This document shows, one piece after another, positions 1 to 10,183 of a stretch of 64,000 nt of DNA. Made by a program: the position numbers and the translations under genes. The DNA is taken from contig JANFOG010000013.1 of assembly GCA_024336345.1 (NCBI GenBank), positions 682,001 to 746,000 of the forward strand, given 5' to 3'. Position 1 is the stretch's first letter. The number at the start of each line of letters is the position of its first letter. The notes beneath the pieces are model-generated. The model saw nothing but the letters and a program-made list of their open reading frames with translations. It was not told the DNA's origin and did no database searches. The stretch is from Mariannaea sp. PMI_226. Its lineage: Eukaryota > Ascomycota > Sordariomycetes > Hypocreales > Nectriaceae.

Positions 1-1
1 C

Positions 2-103
2 AAATTCTGCCCAAGCTCTGCCTTCCAACCAGGCTACTGTGGCACCGCAATTAATTGCTGCGCGCCGAGAGCTGTCGGGTGCCATATCGATGATGAATGG
101 TGA
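2..103 (+). CDS. Possible 3' end of a cysteine-rich protein (partial, cut by window edge)
   Basis: The frame starting at base 2 runs open for 33 codons to a TGA at 101-103. It reads with five cysteines in a short space, including a GYCGTAINCC stretch. The spacing recalls the end of small chitin-binding or other disulphide-rich secreted domains, but no family can be assigned from so little sequence. The start, and whether this is an exon at all, lie outside the window. A chance open frame is a real alternative. Confidence 0.22.
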   Translation, partial: KFCPSSAFQPGYCGTAINCCAPRAVGCHIDDEW

Positions 104-1301
104 GAATAACGGTCAAGGGACGATAGTGGCGGGGCATATAAGTCGAAGGGATGGTGGATAGATGAGAGAATCGAGAACTATCGCCCCTAGTATCGAGATG
201 AGATTCAACATCGTATTTATCCCTCTTCGTGAGTTGGTCCAGCTCACCCCCCCATCATAAGTCTAGTTACACAGCTGCTTCGCGAAGCTAGGCAGCAATG
301 CCACTGGCTCTCTTCATCAATGTGACCACGGACGGTGCACGAAATGTGCACTACTGCATTTCATAAGGCAGAACGCCAATCACGGTACAAATGCACGCAT
401 CCATCGCGGCCAAGGGTCAGGCAATTCAGGTCGGTGTGCTACGTGTTTCCAGTCAAGGGACAACGTCTAAATCCTACGCATTCGTGCAGATGACTCAATG
501 CCACCCCCAACTCACCGATTGTTGGACCACTCGGACTTTGTGGTTGCATCACACCAATTATGCAGTGCATCCTGCAGTCATTACGCCCTTGGGAAACACC
601 ACGACTGACCGATTTTCCACTTATCCTCAGCCAGTAAAGATTGGGGAACAAAATGCTGCAGTAGTTTGTTGAAGAAGGTAGCAAATGCTCTTTTTGTAAA
701 GTGGTTCCTCGGTCCCTTGTCTCCATTCGTGGTTTCTCACACTCTCAACTCGCCAGCAGACCCTCCATAAGAAATCATCAATCAGGCATGAGCAATAGCT
801 CAAAAGGATAGCGTAAAGGGATTATATTGCAACTACCCAGAATACTAGGCGAACGGCACTTCAATCCCTGTACCAGAAACGCCTTATCGTAGGGCTCAAT
901 AGACACTGGTGACCTTCGTATTTGAGATGGACACACATTAGCTAAGCCCAAATAGTCGAGACTATAGTCTAATTGATCATCATTACTTTAAGTAGATTGA
1001 ATGTCGCATGTCCACCTCTAATCCTGGCCAGAGCTGAACATTCCTAATCCTGGTATAGCTTAATTAAGCTGAGGCTAGTAATAACTCCTAGCATGAGCTA
1101 CTAGAAGGATCTCGATCCAAGAATTCACTTGAAGAGATGTGCCTCTACAACAAGAATCTGGCTACGATGAGTTGCGCCATTGTTTTTGCTAGAGAAATTA
1201 ACAATTGGGGATAAAGAATCAATAACAGTCAACTATATCAAACTTCTATACTCTCTGCGCATGCTAATATCCTGCGAACAACAACTTCTCATCCTGCTTC
1301 C
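104..1301. other. Intergenic, no gene seen
   Basis: About 1.2 kb with only short overlapping open frames on both strands and no recognisable protein. The part from about 880 to 1260 is visibly AT-rich. It would contain the 3' UTR of the flavin monooxygenase gene to its right. Confidence 0.6.
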
Positions 1302-3006
1302 CTAAATGAACGAAAGGAGATCCTTCCGCTCTCTGTTGACTATGGCCCAGCTATTCTCTTCGCTTTCCTCATCATTTCCCGGTTCAGGATACTTCTTGAT
1401 GTGTTCCAACGCCCATATCAACTGCTCCCCCATAACCGGCGGCACCCTGCCCTCTCCTCTCAGCGTCCCCAGCCCGGCGATTTCGAAAAGATTCTGGAAC
1501 CAGCTCAGTGTCTCGCCAGTCTCCCAAGCAATGTCGTGGAACTTGGTCCTGCTCCGTCTAGCATACTCTTCCCTACTGCGCTCCCACCTCTTCTGCTCCT
1601 CAATTGGCGGTAATGGGGTCGAGTTGCGGCGAGAGAATAGGCGCGCAATTGCAATAGCCTGGTACTCGAAACTGCGGAATGTGAGCACCCGGGGAAGCCC
1701 AACGATCGCCACCGTCCGAATATCTTGCAGGAAAGTATGTTGGTAGCCGTCGATCAGCTTGCCTTTCTCGTAATCCCACAGCTCACGCCTGTTTGCCTTG
1801 CTGTTCCAAAACGGAAACGACGGTTTGTACCCGGTGCAGTATATAACTTTGTCAATGTCCCTCAGCACAGAGCCGTCCTCGAACAAGATTCCGCCGTCGT
1901 CTTTAAACTCTGCAATCACTGGCCTCCATTCAATTCCATCCGGTGGAGTATCTCCATCCCATCTAGATTTCGACCTTCGAGATTGATATACGGGTAACGC
2001 AGCTGTGGTGGTGAGTTCGTTTGCTACGTCGTGCCCCGATGCCGAATTCCCGATGACCAGCACCTTTTGACCGGCAAAGGTGGAAGGTAGTCGGTACGAT
2101 TTGGAATGAACAACTCGGTCAGGAAACTTCTTGATCCATTCAGCTAGGCCTTTTACCTCTGGGACCTTTGTTAACGTATGTTAGCCAGGTGTATATCGGT
2201 TGGTTCCAGAGAACATGTCCTTACATATGGAATGGAGTAGTGGCCATTTGCAATGATGACAGCATCGAAAACCTCTTCCCACCATTCATCCAAGTTACGG
2301 ACTCTGTCAAACCTTCTGAGACTCAGTCTCCAGCGGTCCTGACCAGTGGAATCGTCGATCCGTGATACATCCTCCACAGTGGTGTTTAGAGATAGCAATG
2401 AGTCAAGCTTGTGAGTGGAAGCGTAGTTCTCGACATACTGTCGGGGGATGTAATGTGGTGCAAATGGCCCGTACGCAAACCGAGCGTCAGAGAAGCACAT
2501 GGCAATATCAGGGACATTGGTGCTGTGCGATAATCTCGATATCAGCTGGAGGACTAGCAGTGAGATTTGAACGGCAACTTACGTCAAAGACTCATATATG
2601 GGTGTCTGTGTGAATCGCTCTTGTTTTGAGGGTGCTGCTGTCCGGGGCAAACTCCTTGGTATCTCCAAGGGCGGATCAACGTCCGGAGGTAGTCCCCCAG
2701 GTTTTATGTCGAACTTGAATGAAGGATCAGGGTCGTATATCCTAACTTGGTCAGAGCGAGTTAACAAGTTTAGGCGTTGCCAACGAACCAGGTTCCACCA
2801 GTCGTCTCTCGCCTTTCAAACACCCTTATCCGCTCAAAATAGTTCTCTGCCTTGAGTGCAGCGGCCGTGACTGTGCCTACTCTCTCGTATTAGTCGAAAT
2901 CTGCAAACCCTTTTACAGGCTGGTCTGGCTTATACTAGAGGGAGCACATACCTGCAGCACCGGCGCCAATGATGGCAACAGACTTTATCTTGAAACCGCC
3001 ACCCAT
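1302..3006 (-). CDS. Flavin-containing monooxygenase (FAD/NADPH-dependent), five exons
   Basis: Coding exons, in transcript order, are 3006-2952, 2876-2789, 2741-2583, 2522-2225 and 2165-1302, giving 487 residues with every phase consistent. The protein opens with a Rossmann FAD site, GAGAAG at residues 14-19, directly after the start. A GGTWIYDPDP segment follows, typical of fungal FMO-like enzymes. The FMO fingerprint region is at residues 214-224 (F-x5-H-x3-Y), with Asp where the classical FxGxxxHxxxY pattern has Gly. The NADPH site is GNSASG at 239-244. The family oxygenates N or S atoms of soft nucleophiles, or acts in secondary metabolism, using FAD, NADPH and O2. Here the substrate is unknown and no biosynthetic cluster surrounds the gene. 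The first ATG sits only 13 codons before the FAD glycines, which supports the chosen start. Confidence 0.9.
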
Positions 3007-3694
3007 GCTTCCATAGATTCTGTATTTACAATTGCAACGCTGAGATACTTGATGAGAGGGCGACAATTTCGCTCAAGAGGGGAAGATTTGGTAATGCGCA
3101 ATTCGCCATAGCTGTCGTCCATTCCATCATTACACGTGACGTGAGATGTGGTAGGATTTCAGATGCTGAATAACTTGAGAACACATGCAGCGTCTGTAAA
3201 AGTGAGAGGGGAATACCTACGTGTGTAAGTGAATATCCAGTCGCAGAATGAGTTTCGAGTTTCGAGTTTCGAGTTCGATGTCTCTGTGGCGCAAGTCCAG
3301 TTAACGGTTAATCAGACAAGTATATATGGCTATATAGCCTGAAGATATAGTTGGCCGGTGACAAAATGTCAGAAGATCCCTGGCATGCCAATTGATACAC
3401 TGCAGTAATTATACTAACCAACCATATTAGCATCTCCGATGTCCGATAACCAAACCATTTAGAGGCCATGCATACATATATTTTCTTTGATTCACTTGCC
3501 CGTTGGCCTCTATAAGTTGAGATGTTCCCGCATCACCAACGGCCACTGACTGACCCACGCTTCAGCCCTAAATCGGGCCAAGATTTTCCACCCCCACGTT
3601 CAAAGTGCAATAGACTATATTCTCCAGCTTCAAAACTTCTCCTCGTCAAGAATTGGCAAAACCACATCTCCCACTAAAAACCCCCCACCATCCC
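3007..3694. promoter_or_regulatory. Divergent intergenic region between FMO (-) and SET protein (+)
   Basis: About 690 bases separate the two divergent start codons, so both promoters must lie here. It contains a three-copy GAGTTTC run (3250-3270), AT-rich segments and TATA-like strings (around 3321-3335 and 3474-3480). A CT-rich leader stands just before the SET gene. No specific factor site can be assigned. Confidence 0.5.
3250..3276 (+). repeat. Short tandem repeat (GAGTTTC)x3
   Basis: Three perfect copies of GAGTTTC followed by a partial copy. It is a simple microsatellite upstream of the FMO gene. Confidence 0.85.
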
Positions 3695-5086
3695 ATGGCC
3701 TCTGACGACCAAATCTCCAACCTGGTAGCATGGGCCACCTCCCATGGCGCCCGGATCCATCCTTTCGTCCAAGTCTACCAGGATTCTCAGACCGGCCTCT
3801 CATTTCGTGTCAACCCCTCCGCCGCAGAGGGGACCCAGCCCTTTGACACAATTGTCAGTTTGCCTGCCTCGCTGACGCTGTCTTACCTCAATGCCCTCCC
3901 CGACAAGGATAACTGCAGCCCATTTCCTGCCAGATTCTTGGAGCAGACCCCGCCTCACGTCATCGGTCGCCTCGTCTTAGCTAAGAATTACCTCCTTGGA
4001 GAAGAGTCTTTCTGGGCGCCGTACATCCACGCCCTCCCGCAGCCGGGCAATCTCGATTCATGGGTTCTCCCGCCGTTCTGGGCATCTGACGATGCAGAGT
4101 TGCTTGAGGGCACAAACATTGAAGTCGGCATTCAGCAGACCCGTGCCAATGTCAAGCAGGAGTTTAAGCAGGCTTCGCAGCTTCTTCGCGAGGAGCAGTG
4201 GGAACCGAGCCTCGCATCTCGTCTGACTCTGGCCTTGTATCAATGGGCGTATTGTATCTTTTCCAGCCGAAGCTTCCGCCCCAGTCTGGTCCTGTCGGCC
4301 CGGGACCGCGAGCTTTTGCCCTCTCATGTGAAAGTCGACGACTTCTCCGTCTTGCTTCCCCTCTATGATGTGGGCAATCATGACATGACAGAAGAGGTCC
4401 GGTGGGAACTCGATGAGGGCACCGCAAGCTGCCAACTGAAAGTCGCCAGGGCATACAAGCCCGGCGAGCAAGTGTTCAATAATTATAGCTTGAAGACTAA
4501 CGCCGAGTTACTTCTCGGCTACGGCTTCATGATTCCTCCCACCGAAGCACTTCATAATGACTATGTTCATGTGCGCAAGAGAGCAGGCGCAGAAGCTTCA
4601 AATGAGGAATACTACATCTCTCTGCGCCCCATCCACAATCCCAGTTCAGTCCTTGCCCGGTCAAAGCAAACCCTTCAGCTTAGCGAGTCTACCAAGGTGA
4701 TTGCAGCTTTCCAGCATGTACAAACCAACATGGTGTGGGATCTTTTCTGTATGCTCGCACCGCCAGACCAGCACGCGCAGCTAATCCCCGTAGACGGCAG
4801 TCTGCAAGGAGACGCGGCAGAGTCAGCCCGCCAAGACGCCTTCTTCAGCGGCAGGGTCAGTGACGAGGGCAAGCAGCTCCTCCAACACACAGCGGCAATC
4901 ATTCAGCACAAGGTGATGCAGGAACTGGAGCGGCTATACGAAACGGAGATTGAGGTGCCAGAGGGGGCAGATTTGACGCATATCCAGCAACTGGCTTTGA
5001 CATATCGGGCACAGTGCAAACAAGTGTTGGAAACCACCCTTGAGGCAATGCAGGGAGACGAGTTGTTGGCAGAAGATGATGAATGA
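3695..5086 (+). CDS. SET-domain protein lysine methyltransferase (Rkm/SETD3/Rubisco-LSMT class)
   Basis: A single uninterrupted frame of 463 residues. The first in-frame ATG is at 3695; the open frame extends upstream without another ATG. The SET core shows the split-SET signature of the Rubisco LSMT/SETD3/Rkm group: an LYDVGNHD motif at about residues 223-230, and a QVFNNYSLKTNAELLLGYGF segment at about 260-279 that carries the AdoMet-binding and catalytic Tyr positions. The rest is alpha-helical and matches the Rubisco LSMT substrate-binding C-terminal region. In yeast this group monomethylates or dimethylates lysines of ribosomal proteins or elongation factors; the target here is inferred only by class. 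Its stop codon lies 29 bases from that of the converging hydrolase gene, so the 3' UTRs must overlap. Confidence 0.87.
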   Translation: MASDDQISNLVAWATSHGARIHPFVQVYQDSQTGLSFRVNPSAAEGTQPFDTIVSLPASLTLSYLNALPDKDNCSPFPARFLEQTPPHVIGRLVLAKNYLLGEESFWAPYIHALPQPGNLDSWVLPPFWASDDAELLEGTNIEVGIQQTRANVKQEFKQASQLLREEQWEPSLASRLTLALYQWAYCIFSSRSFRPSLVLSARDRELLPSHVKVDDFSVLLPLYDVGNHDMTEEVRWELDEGTASCQLKVARAYKPGEQVFNNYSLKTNAELLLGYGFMIPPTEALHNDYVHVRKRAGAEASNEEYYISLRPIHNPSSVLARSKQTLQLSESTKVIAAFQHVQTNMVWDLFCMLAPPDQHAQLIPVDGSLQGDAAESARQDAFFSGRVSDEGKQLLQHTAAIIQHKVMQELERLYETEIEVPEGADLTHIQQLALTYRAQCKQVLETTLEAMQGDELLAEDDE

Positions 5087-5115
5087 AACTATATTCCCTA
5101 ACGATATTTCACGAG

Positions 5116-6498
5116 CTACGAACTTCCCAGCGCCTCATAGACAGCCAGTTCAAGTTCGTTATACACGTTCTTGACAGCAACATCGCCATGCGGCCAGACA
5201 TGGACAACCAGGGCGGCTGCGATACCTGTTTCTCGATCGATCCACTGAAAACGCGTCAATTGTGGTCTTTCAAGGGGGGGAGCGGAGGATTGGCACGTAA
5301 CACGACTCACCCAGCGACTATTACAAGCACCGCTCCACATCATACTTCCCTTGCGTCGCTTTCCCGGCGCGTCCTCGACATTCAGCACACCACCAATGCC
5401 GTGGTTCAGTCTCAGACCAGTAGGGAACTCCGGCGCGAACGCGTCTTGGATGCCAGATTTGTAGCAAATGAACTCGAGTATTCCGCGTTGCATCTCGTTG
5501 AGTTGTGGGGTGAACATCTGCTGAACGGTCTCTTCCTTGAGCAGTTTTCCCTGCAGGAAGGCCTGGAAAAACTTTGCGTAATCTTTGGCCGTTGAAAATA
5601 AGCCCGCACCTCCGAGCTCGATGTTGTACTCCTTCGGCGTAGTAGGCGGACCTGGTTTCAACTCTTCGCCCTCTCGATAGCCCCAGCCCACGGTACGGTC
5701 CGCCGTCTGTGGGAGCTTCTTGGGATAGAAGCCAGTGTCATCCATACCCAGGGGGCCAAGGATGTTTTCTTGCATGTACTGGCCGAGCGACTTGCCTGTG
5801 ACCTCCTCCAGGACAATCCCGGCCCAGTCTACGGCAGTACCGTAGTACCATCCTTCGCCTGGAGCAAACTTGAGAGGCGTATTGATGCCGTCGCGGCTGA
5901 AATCCATGTAATTAGCTGTACGACCAACGGATTTGGACCACTTCATAAGGTCGGGATCGGCCCGGTCAATACCGAGTCCGAGAGTATGTGTGAGAAGCAT
6001 GCTACTTGGGGATTAGCAATTTTCTTGGCTTCATACGAGTAGATAAATTGGGGATTTTGGGGGAAACTATACTGAAGGGTAATGGGTTTAGTATTGTCTT
6101 CTAGGATAGGCCTGTCCTCGGAATCAAATCCTCGAAGAATCTGCATGGCCGCCAGCTCAGGAATCAATGGCCGCACATCATCCTCAAGTTTGATCAGATC
6201 TCGTTCCACAATCTGCAAGACGCAAGTTATCGTGATGATTTTCGTCACCGAGGCCATCCAGCAAAACGAATCAGTTTGAAACGGCTTTGAATCCACGTCG
6301 AAATCGATACGACCAGCTGAGCCATCGTATATGATGCCTTGTTATGCATATAAGAATGCCTTGTTCTTCTTGGGTGTTTGGAAGTAGAAGCTACGCACCT
6401 TGTGCATTAACCACGACAAATGAAGCTCCTAGGAGTTTGTCGGTAGTATCATCTCCGTGAGCGACGTGCTTTTGCAGGATAGTCGTAAGCTTGTCCAT
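5116..6498 (-). CDS. Class C beta-lactamase-fold serine hydrolase/transesterase (EstB/LovD type), four exons
   Basis: Exons in transcript order are 6498-6399, 6337-6073, 6001-5311 and 5244-5116, giving 394 residues with consistent phases. The nucleophile motif is SVTK, with Ser63 and Lys66. A WYYGTAVDWAG block at residues 173-183 supplies the catalytic Tyr region. The HMLLTHTLGLG segment spanning the second splice junction is the usual family landmark. These enzymes are penicillin-binding-protein relatives that act as esterases or acyltransferases rather than beta-lactamases. LovD, which acylates monacolin, is a well-known fungal member. No signal peptide is visible and no polyketide genes lie nearby, so a general esterase is the safer call. 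The last intron (5245-5310) can be translated through, but removing it restores the WWIDRETGIAA motif typical of the family. Confidence 0.87.
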
Positions 6499-7195
6499 GA
6501 TGTAGAAGAAACCTCGTGCAAAGATGTGTGAAAGATGACTTTGGAGGAGTAGGGGAAAAGGGGGAAGATGAAGCCGTTGATCAATATATTGTTTAAAAAA
6601 AAAATTGTCCTGACTCTTGAAGTGCAAAAAGGTGCAACTCTGCTGCCCTCTCTATCTAGTCAAGGATGTAGATGAGGTTGCTTTTAGGTGGAAGATTGTG
6701 TAAGAGCACAGGCTTTGAGGGCAGTCATCTCAACGCTCTTTTAAAGCCCCCTCCCCTACCCCCGATCGAGACACCCACCATAGGATTTATGCACCATTTT
6801 CCCCCTTCTTTGCATGAAGCTGACGCTGGGCTTTTGCAAATCCTTTGGTTGGCGTCTTCAGTTGTCGATCATCTATCGGGTTCTCCATCTTGGTTAGCTC
6901 CATGCAGACAAAAGATGACTCATGGTGCAGTAACAAAAAAGTACCTGCGGCACAAATACGAATTGTACGGAGTAGTCTAAAGCAATCTCAAATATCTTAT
7001 ATTCGGATACATCACAGATCGACAAGGTCATCCCACCAAGAAGCTCAATACCTGCACACGGAGTACTGTAGGTTTACAATACTCACTCTTTTAGAAAGGC
7101 TCACACCTCGTGCAAGAGGTAGTCTGCTTGTCTACTTGATCGTCATCCCAACCCACAACCCTCTGTTCCCTTTCAACTTGTGTTCCCTTCTGGCC
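6499..7195. promoter_or_regulatory. Divergent intergenic region between the serine hydrolase (-) and Nudix gene (+)
   Basis: About 700 bases shared by two divergent starts. It contains two copies of a CGGAGTA-type string (around 6966 and 7059) and a T-rich stretch near 6590 on the antisense strand. No other gene is seen. Confidence 0.5.
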
Positions 7196-8212
7196 ATGGC
7201 ATCGTCATCGCCCAAAAGGCTACTCGACCTCATAGCATATGTCGACAAGTAAGCCATTCCTTTTCTTCCACTACAGACTTAAGACTGAAGCCAATTTATC
7301 TTACAACCCAAACAATTTCACAGTGTACCTTTGAACTTTGAGGCAGATTGCCATCCATACTACCGCCTCTACCTGGCGCCTGATCCCCGGCCTCATGGCT
7401 ATGTCCACCCAGACACTATCGCGCGCATGCCATGGCCGGCATCCTTCAGCATCGACCACAAGGAGCAAACGGTGACATTGGCCGCACCGCCTCAAGGCTC
7501 GTCAAACTTCAGCGCATACGCCAACGCATCATTCCAGGAAGCCATTGACTCGGCAATCGACAAGGACATCTTCCCCATCCTGCACCAGGAGCACAGCGAA
7601 CCTTTCCGCATTGTCGGCGCCCGCGAGCCAGTCCAGCTGGAACGGTTCGCCGCACCGCTCTTTGGCATTGCATGCCGGGGGGCTCATCTGACAGGCTACG
7701 TGAGGGCGCCGGATGGAAGCATCCAAATCTGGGTCGCTCGACGAAGCAAGTCGCTCTTCACCTATCCGGGCATGCTGGACAGCACGGTGGCCGGGGGCAT
7801 CAAGGCTTCACACTCGCCGTTGGATTGCATCCTGGCCGAAGCCATGGAGGAGGCCTGCCTGCCCGAGGAGCTAGTCAAGTCCCAGGTCAGAGCAGTCGGC
7901 GCGGTGACCATGGCGAACCGCAACCCGCGCAACGGGCTGATGCACTCGGACATCATCTACGTATACGACCTGGAACTCCCCGCGGACGTGGTTCCTACAC
8001 CCGGGGATGACGAGGTGGAGACGTTTATCTTGATGGGGTGCGAGGAAGTGAGGCAAAGGATGTTAGCTGGGGAGTTCAAGCCCAATGTGTGTCCCGTCAT
8101 GATTGACTTCATGGTTCGGCATGGAGAATTGACGGCGGAGAGTGAACAAGATTACGCAGAAATCTGCCAGCGGTTGAAAAGAAGGATCCCAGTTCCGACG
8201 ACGCCTGAATAG
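7196..8212 (+). CDS. Nudix hydrolase with N-terminal DUF4743-like domain (Tnr3/YJR142W type)
   Basis: Exon 1 is 7196-7248 and exon 2 is 7324-8212, giving 313 residues. The intron starts GTAAGC and ends TTTCACAG. The N-terminal 110 residues match the domain found in front of the Nudix fold in the thiamine pyrophosphokinase-associated family. The Nudix box region is GGIKASHSPLDCILAEAMEEA at about residues 190-210. The Glu pair of the EExG core is kept, but the canonical Arg before it is Ala and the Gly after it is Cys, a drift common in this subfamily. Members such as yeast YJR142W hydrolyse oxidised or damaged thiamine diphosphates. That role is plausible here but only inferred. No targeting signal is obvious. 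Confidence 0.88.
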
Positions 8213-10183
8213 AACAACCCCCCCTTCTTCAAGGTACATAACCTAGGTGCTCCGTGTTTTCCCTTCTATTGAGGGAAGAGGAAGAATGAAAAAAAGAAAA
8301 GAACAAAAAAGAAGAAAACCTACAAGTTAATAGGTACTTTCGCAATGGCTTCGTCTGGCTAAGACAGGATTCCGGGGTTCAGGGTAACTTAACACAGTGA
8401 CTGCACCCCCCAATTCCCTTGTATGTACAATCGAACCCCAAGCGGGCAGGGTAAATGCTAACGTTGTTATTCCGCAAGCACCTCATTGGATAAGTTGCCT
8501 GGTTTCCCTGGCGGTTTTATTTTTTATTTTTAGACGATCCATGGTTGTTCCAATCCCCTTTGCCAGAGTCTAAGCCCTCGCTTGTTCACCGCGGTAGACT
8601 GGAAATTTTATGCCATCCAACCAGCCTAGCCAGACGACACCTCCAGCTCGCTTCGCTTGCGGTCCCCTGGTCCTTTGGTACTCTGGTACCCTGTCACCCT
8701 CCCTCTTCCACCCTCTCACTCGCCACAGATCCAACACACAAATCAAGCCATTCTGCCAACGCAGCATCGCTCATTATTCACCCTCACTCAACCACTCAAC
8801 CTCTCCAATTCTGCTCTCCAGCAGATCCCATTCCCTCTCCAATCTTCCAATCTTCCAATCTTCCAGTCTTCTTTTTCTTTTCTTTTCTTTTTCGTTGGCT
8901 TCGGACTTCAAATTTGTATTTGTTGCATCATCCTCTTCTCACCTTCTCACCATATTATGAAGAACTCCTCCAGGCAATTCCACCTCGGCCAGGCTGTGCT
9001 GCCCTGTCCTTCCCTTCCAACCGGCTCTTTTCGGCGACTCTTCAAAGGCTGAAGAGCAAATGAATTCACCACGATGAAAGATTCACAAATGAGGCATCTA
9101 CCCCATGCTACAGCATTTCTCAAATTCGGCCCAGCGCAGTAACTGTTGTAAACCGCTGGGGAAAAAAACTCTTCCACTCGCTTCTCGCCATCCATACTCA
9201 AATCTCCCATTTCCCCGCGCCCCCAGTATCAGTATCACCGCCCAACTTTTTGTTGGAAACTGGCCAGTGGCTTGATTCACTCACTGACACTGATTTTAAC
9301 TACCTACTTACGCATCCACTGTCTTTGCTACTCCCTCGGATCTTCAAAGTCTCTTGTCTCACAAAATACCTCTCAATCATGCATTGCATCACAACAATCC
9401 TTGTCACCCAAGCCAACCGAGGCTGTCCTCTCAAAACGTTACAGCCGCCATTTCACCAATACTCGGTGCCAACCGGAGGCAACCGGTCGGTCATTGTTAC
9501 AACTCTCGCCAAGCCAATCAGCACACACCACATCAGGTCAGCTGTTGCAATCGTGCCAACATCCAGAATCAAAGCTCTTAACGTCCTTCACGCTCTCAAA
9601 CGCTTTGGTTCAATCAATCAATCAATCAATCAATCACTCGTCCTTATTGTTTCGAACTCAAATCTTCCCAGTTGGGAATTTAGTGTACATTGATTCTACA
9701 TACATTGCGCCGATGTGGCCGATGTGCCTACTGCATCCTGCATCCCCGGAAACAAGACTCAGCAAAAAAAGTCCCGATCGTCCTCCCCAGAACTTCCCGT
9801 GTCTCGCGACGCATGTGCCTGGTGATCTGTTCATCAGCGTCACCAGACTTCATGCCATTGAAAGCGCCGACAGCGATCGTGTCCATTGTCGTCTCTCGTT
9901 CCTCGCTCTTCGTCTAAGAAATGCTGGTTGCCCAAAAAATTATGTTACCAGCGAGCCAACTATCAAAAATCCGTTTCTCGACGCTGGCCTAGTCCCAAAC
10001 GACGATGTACCGTGCCCCGGAGACTCCTCACGTCGCCACGAAAATGGCCTGTGAAAAGCAAGATGCGCGAGTAGCCATGCGGCCGGGTATAATGGCGAAT
10101 CATGCTCCTCGTCCACAGCCAAGCAAACTCCTCTGCTATAAAAATTCATACACTCGTTCATCAACTCTCCTTGTTTGATCGCT
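8213..10183. other. Long intergenic region, no convincing gene
   Basis: About 2 kb between the Nudix gene (+) and the 3' end of bdf1 (-). It contains a pyrimidine-rich stretch (8690-8950) and a (CAAT)6 microsatellite (9611-9634). Open frames up to 260 codons occur, but they cross the microsatellite and have no recognisable domain. They look like UTR or non-coding transcript sequence. Confidence 0.55.
9611..9635 (+). repeat. Microsatellite (CAAT)6
   Basis: Six perfect CAAT units in a row, in non-coding DNA. Confidence 0.9.

Noticed and set aside
3653..3694. Upstream extension of the SET protein
   Set aside because: The extension begins at TTG, not ATG; the first ATG is at 3695.
8545..9063. 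172-codon plus-strand open frame
   Set aside because: Composed of a pyrimidine-rich tract that is open in all three frames; looks like leader or UTR DNA.
9272..10054. 260-codon plus-strand open frame
   Set aside because: It reads through a CAAT microsatellite, has no domain or coding-like composition, and lies where bdf1 3' UTR is expected.
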